From Malikia sp041190985 (GTDB taxonomy: Bacteria > Pseudomonadota > Gammaproteobacteria > Burkholderiales > Burkholderiaceae_C): a DNA stretch of 18,361 bases. Position 1 is the first letter of the stretch; each line of letters starts with the position of its first letter. Of this stretch, positions 15,214 to 18,361 are shown piece after piece. Below the pieces are notes generated by a model. That model was not told the DNA's origin. It made no database searches and saw only the letters and a program-made list of their open reading frames with translations. The DNA is taken from contig JBEEPT010000169.1 of assembly GCA_041190985.1 (NCBI GenBank), positions 1-18,361 of the forward strand. Reading direction: 5' to 3'. A program made the translations under genes and the position numbers.

Positions 15214-15885
15214 TCAGGACCGGCGCTTGGCCTCGCGCACGCCCTCGCGGATCTCGTGCACCAGGTCCAGCACCTGGCTGACCTGCAGCACCGCCGACTT
15301 CACGCGGTAGTCGGTGCGCGCGATCTGCTCGGCCACCAGCTCGCCGAGCTGCGAGCCGAAGTCCGCCGGCGGCAACTGCAGCGCGGCCTCGCTCTCCGAG
15401 CCCTCGCGCTGCACCGAGGCGCCGGCCTTGCGCGCGATCCGGAGCATGGCCGCGTTTTCGCTCAGCGCGTAGACGATCAGCCGCGACACGCCCTGGTTGC
15501 GGGCGTGCACGACCGCGCGCTCGAACAGCTGCTGGCCGTGACCGCGCCCGCGCCGGCTCGGGCTGACGCTGACGCCGAACTCGGCCAGGTGCTGCTGCCC
15601 CGAAGCGAACAGGTAGCCCAGGTGGGCCATCGCGACCAGCTCCAGCTGGCGGTCGAAGATGCCGAACAGCTCGTCGCGGCCGAAATCCAGCCGGGCGACA
15701 TAGCGCCGGATCTGCTCGTCGCTGGCCTGGTAGCCGAAGCGCAGGTAGCGGTCGCGCTCGCCCAAGGCCAGCAGGTGGCGCTCGATCGCGGCGCGCTGTT
15801 CCTCGCCCAGGGTCAGGATCAGGGCCTTGGAATGCGCCTTGGACGGCTGGGCGGACGAAACGGGGGAGAGAGCGGCTGCGGACAT
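15214..15885 (-). CDS. GNAT family N-acetyltransferase
   Basis: The 223-residue protein carries a GNAT fold with the acetyl-CoA pyrophosphate-binding loop as SRRGRGHG (110-117) after the beta-4 strand EFGVSVSP, then a helix RAVVHARNQGVSRLIVYAL and NAAMLRIARKAGA. A helical tail of about 50 residues follows. The substrate cannot be told. The ATG at 15885 has no ribosome-binding site, and a TATAGT lies only 7 bases upstream (see promoter entry). It follows argC by 85 bp on the same strand but may have its own start. Confidence 0.88.
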   Translation of the reverse strand: MSAAALSPVSSAQPSKAHSKALILTLGEEQRAAIERHLLALGERDRYLRFGYQASDEQIRRYVARLDFGRDELFGIFDRQLELVAMAHLGYLFASGQQHLAEFGVSVSPSRRGRGHGQQLFERAVVHARNQGVSRLIVYALSENAAMLRIARKAGASVQREGSESEAALQLPPADFGSQLGELVAEQIARTDYRVKSAVLQVSQVLDLVHEIREGVREAKRRS

Positions 15886-15892
15886 AGGTCCG

Positions 15893-15922
15893 ACTATAAG
15901 GGTTTTCCCTAGTTCTTGCCAG
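15893..15922 (-). promoter_or_regulatory. candidate promoter placing the GNAT transcript start at its ATG
   Basis: On the minus strand TATAGT (15898 to 15893, five of six to the -10 consensus) is followed by seven bases and then the ATG at 15885. The usual -10 to start-site distance would put transcription at or one to two bases before the ATG, giving a leaderless mRNA. The upstream -35 (about TGGCAA) is weak. An inverted repeat AGGG-TTTT-CCCT overlaps the spacer (15899-15910). Confidence 0.4.
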
Positions 15923-15970
15923 CCCCCCGCTTGCTCCAGGACGCCTCCGGCCAGGATGGCGCCCGTCGGC

Positions 15971-16891
15971 TCAGAGGCCCAGCATCAGCTGCAGGTTCTG
16001 CACCGCGGCGCCGCTGGCGCCCTTGCCCAGGTTGTCCAGCCGCGCCACCAGCACCGCATGGCGGTGCGCCTCGCTGCCGAACACGCGCAACTCCAGGTGA
16101 TTGGTGCCGGCCAGCGCCACGGCGTCGAGCTTGCCGTCCTCGGTTGCGGGCAGCACGTTGACCCAGTGGCTGCCTTCGTAATGGCGCTCGAGCGCGGCGT
16201 GCAGATCGGCCAGCGTCACACGACCCGGCAGCTCGTCGAGGTGCAGCGGCAGCTGCACCAGCATGCCCTGCGGGAAATTGCCCACCGCCGGCACGAAGAT
16301 CGGGCGGCGCTGCAGGCCGGTGCAGGCCATGATCTCGGGGATGTGCTTGTGGCCCTGGCCCAGGGCGTAGAGCTCGAAGGGCGCGGCCGATCCGGCCTCG
16401 TAGGCCTCGATCATGGTGCGCCCGCCGCCGGTGTAGCCGCTCACGCTGGGCAGGCAGACCGGATGGTCGACCGGCAGCAGGCCGGCGTCGATCAGCGGAC
16501 GGATCAGTGCGATCGCGCCGGTGGCGTAGCAGCCCGGGTTGGCGACGCGTTCGGCGGCCCTGACCGCCTCGGCCTGGGTGGCGCAGAGCTCGGGAAAGCC
16601 GTAGACCCAGCCTGCTGCCACGCGGTGCGCGGTGGAGGCGTCGATGATGCGCGGCGCGCGGCCGCCCTCGGCCTTGATCGAGTCGATCATCGCGACCGAC
16701 TCGCGTGCCGCGTCATCGTGCAGGCACAGGATCACGAGGTCGGCGCGCGCCATCAGCTCGCGCTTGGCGGCCGGGTCCTTGCGGCGCTCGGGATCTATGC
16801 TGAGAAGTGCGACCTGCGGCATCTGTGCCAGCCGCTCGCGGATCTGCAGGCCGGTGGTGCCGGCCTCGCCATCTATGAAAACCTGATGCAT
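15971..16891 (-). CDS. argC: N-acetyl-gamma-glutamyl-phosphate reductase (short, class-2 type)
   Basis: This catalyses the third step of arginine synthesis, reducing N-acetylglutamyl phosphate with NADPH in the cytoplasm. The 306-residue protein belongs to the shorter ArgC group rather than the roughly 340-residue type: it opens VFIDGEAGTTGLQIRERL, with the nucleophile Cys121 in NPGCYATGAI, the segment SGYTGGGRTMI (151-161) and His181/His183 in GQGHKHIPEI. ATG 16891 is supported by GGAG about 9 bases upstream; an open frame continues 12 codons farther without such support. It is monocistronic or heads a unit with the GNAT gene, and is divergent from sucC. No other arg genes are present. Confidence 0.94.
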   Translation of the reverse strand: MHQVFIDGEAGTTGLQIRERLAQMPQVALLSIDPERRKDPAAKRELMARADLVILCLHDDAARESVAMIDSIKAEGGRAPRIIDASTAHRVAAGWVYGFPELCATQAEAVRAAERVANPGCYATGAIALIRPLIDAGLLPVDHPVCLPSVSGYTGGGRTMIEAYEAGSAAPFELYALGQGHKHIPEIMACTGLQRRPIFVPAVGNFPQGMLVQLPLHLDELPGRVTLADLHAALERHYEGSHWVNVLPATEDGKLDAVALAGTNHLELRVFGSEAHRHAVLVARLDNLGKGASGAAVQNLQLMLGL

Positions 16892-17104
16892 GAGAATCTC
16901 CGTTGGGGATCTGGAAGGCGCCGGCACGGGCGTGCAGACACCTGCCCTGCTACCCGGAGCGGGTTCGCGGGCATCGACGCATGATACATTCCCGGGTTCG
17001 TGCGTTCAGGGTATCAGGCTTGGGCGACGCCGGTGTTGGGCTGGCGTCAGAAACCTTGACGAAACTCTGGTCATTGTGTCGATCGACTCCACTGAGAGCA
17101 ATTC
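16892..17104. promoter_or_regulatory. divergent argC-sucC intergenic region
   Basis: 213 bp separate the two start codons and must hold both promoters. Toward sucC, TTGACG (17056-17061) is a fair -35 but is followed at 17 bp by a poor -10 (TCGATC); another weak -10-like stretch is ATGATACAT near 16981. No clear operator or riboswitch is visible. The assignment rests mainly on gene arrangement. Confidence 0.4.
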
Positions 17105-18268
<1,164 letters not shown>

Positions 18269-18299
18269 TCCCAGACAGGCAAGGAATAGGAAACAGATC

Positions 18300-18361
18300 A
18301 TGTCCATCCTGATCAACAAAGACACCAAGGTCATCACCCAGGGCATCACCGGCAAGACCGG
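18300..18361 (+). CDS. sucD: succinate-CoA ligase alpha subunit, first 20 codons (partial at right edge)
   Basis: The frame begins MSILINKDTKVITQGITGK, the typical SucD N-terminus that leads into the CoA-binding Rossmann domain. It starts 31 bp after sucC, preceded by purine-rich AAGGAATAGGAAA that serves as ribosome-binding site. Only 62 bases lie in the window. Confidence 0.95.
   Translation, partial: MSILINKDTKVITQGITGKT

Overview
The window is high-GC DNA with gene content and order typical of a betaproteobacterium, most likely Burkholderiales (Comamonadaceae-like). The pointers are a minus-strand envelope/translation cluster (corC, lnt, glyQ, glyS, gmhB, plsC, a YgjP-type metalloprotease), a separate beta-carbonic anhydrase, a class-2 type argC, and a UvrA paralogue of the long tandem kind. 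The family calls come from reading the proteins; the taxonomic placement is inference.

Layout: (1) 1-1545, minus: the N-terminal 515 codons of a UvrA-family ABC ATPase that runs off the left edge. (2) 1546-2007: a 462-bp gap, AT-rich in part. It holds an imperfect direct repeat of about 50-60 bp with an exact 22-bp core, a 14-bp palindrome, and a decayed, internally deleted fragment of uvrA lying antisense between the repeats. (3) 2008-4341, plus: a 777-codon repeat-built surface-type protein (Ser/Asn tandem repeat, SdrD-B-like domain, DUF11/DUF7507-like repeats with EF-hand-like loops) followed by a clear rho-independent terminator. (4) 4427-8068, minus: a run of small housekeeping genes: universal stress protein, DUF1289 protein, HAD phosphatase, YchJ-like SEC-C protein, carbonic anhydrase, YgjP-type metalloprotease. 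(5) 8117-15137, minus: plsC, gmhB, glyS, glyQ, lnt, corC in a tightly packed, mostly co-directional cluster that joins outer-membrane biogenesis (acylation, heptose synthesis, lipoprotein maturation) with glycyl-tRNA synthetase. (6) 15214-16891, minus: a GNAT acetyltransferase and argC. (7) 17105-18361, plus: sucC and the start of sucD, divergent from argC.

Most of the window is ordinary chromosome. The stretch that departs from this is 1546-4341. A mosaic surface-type gene with an in-frame 9-bp tandem repeat, no visible secretion or anchoring signal and its own terminator sits next to uvrA. The gap between them carries a second, degenerate piece of uvrA together with a copy of a sequence element found in front of the intact uvrA. 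The sequence suggests an old tandem duplication of the uvrA promoter/5' end, later eroded by deletion, with the surface gene downstream of the duplicated element. I see no CRISPR array, transposase, integrase, tRNA or rRNA.
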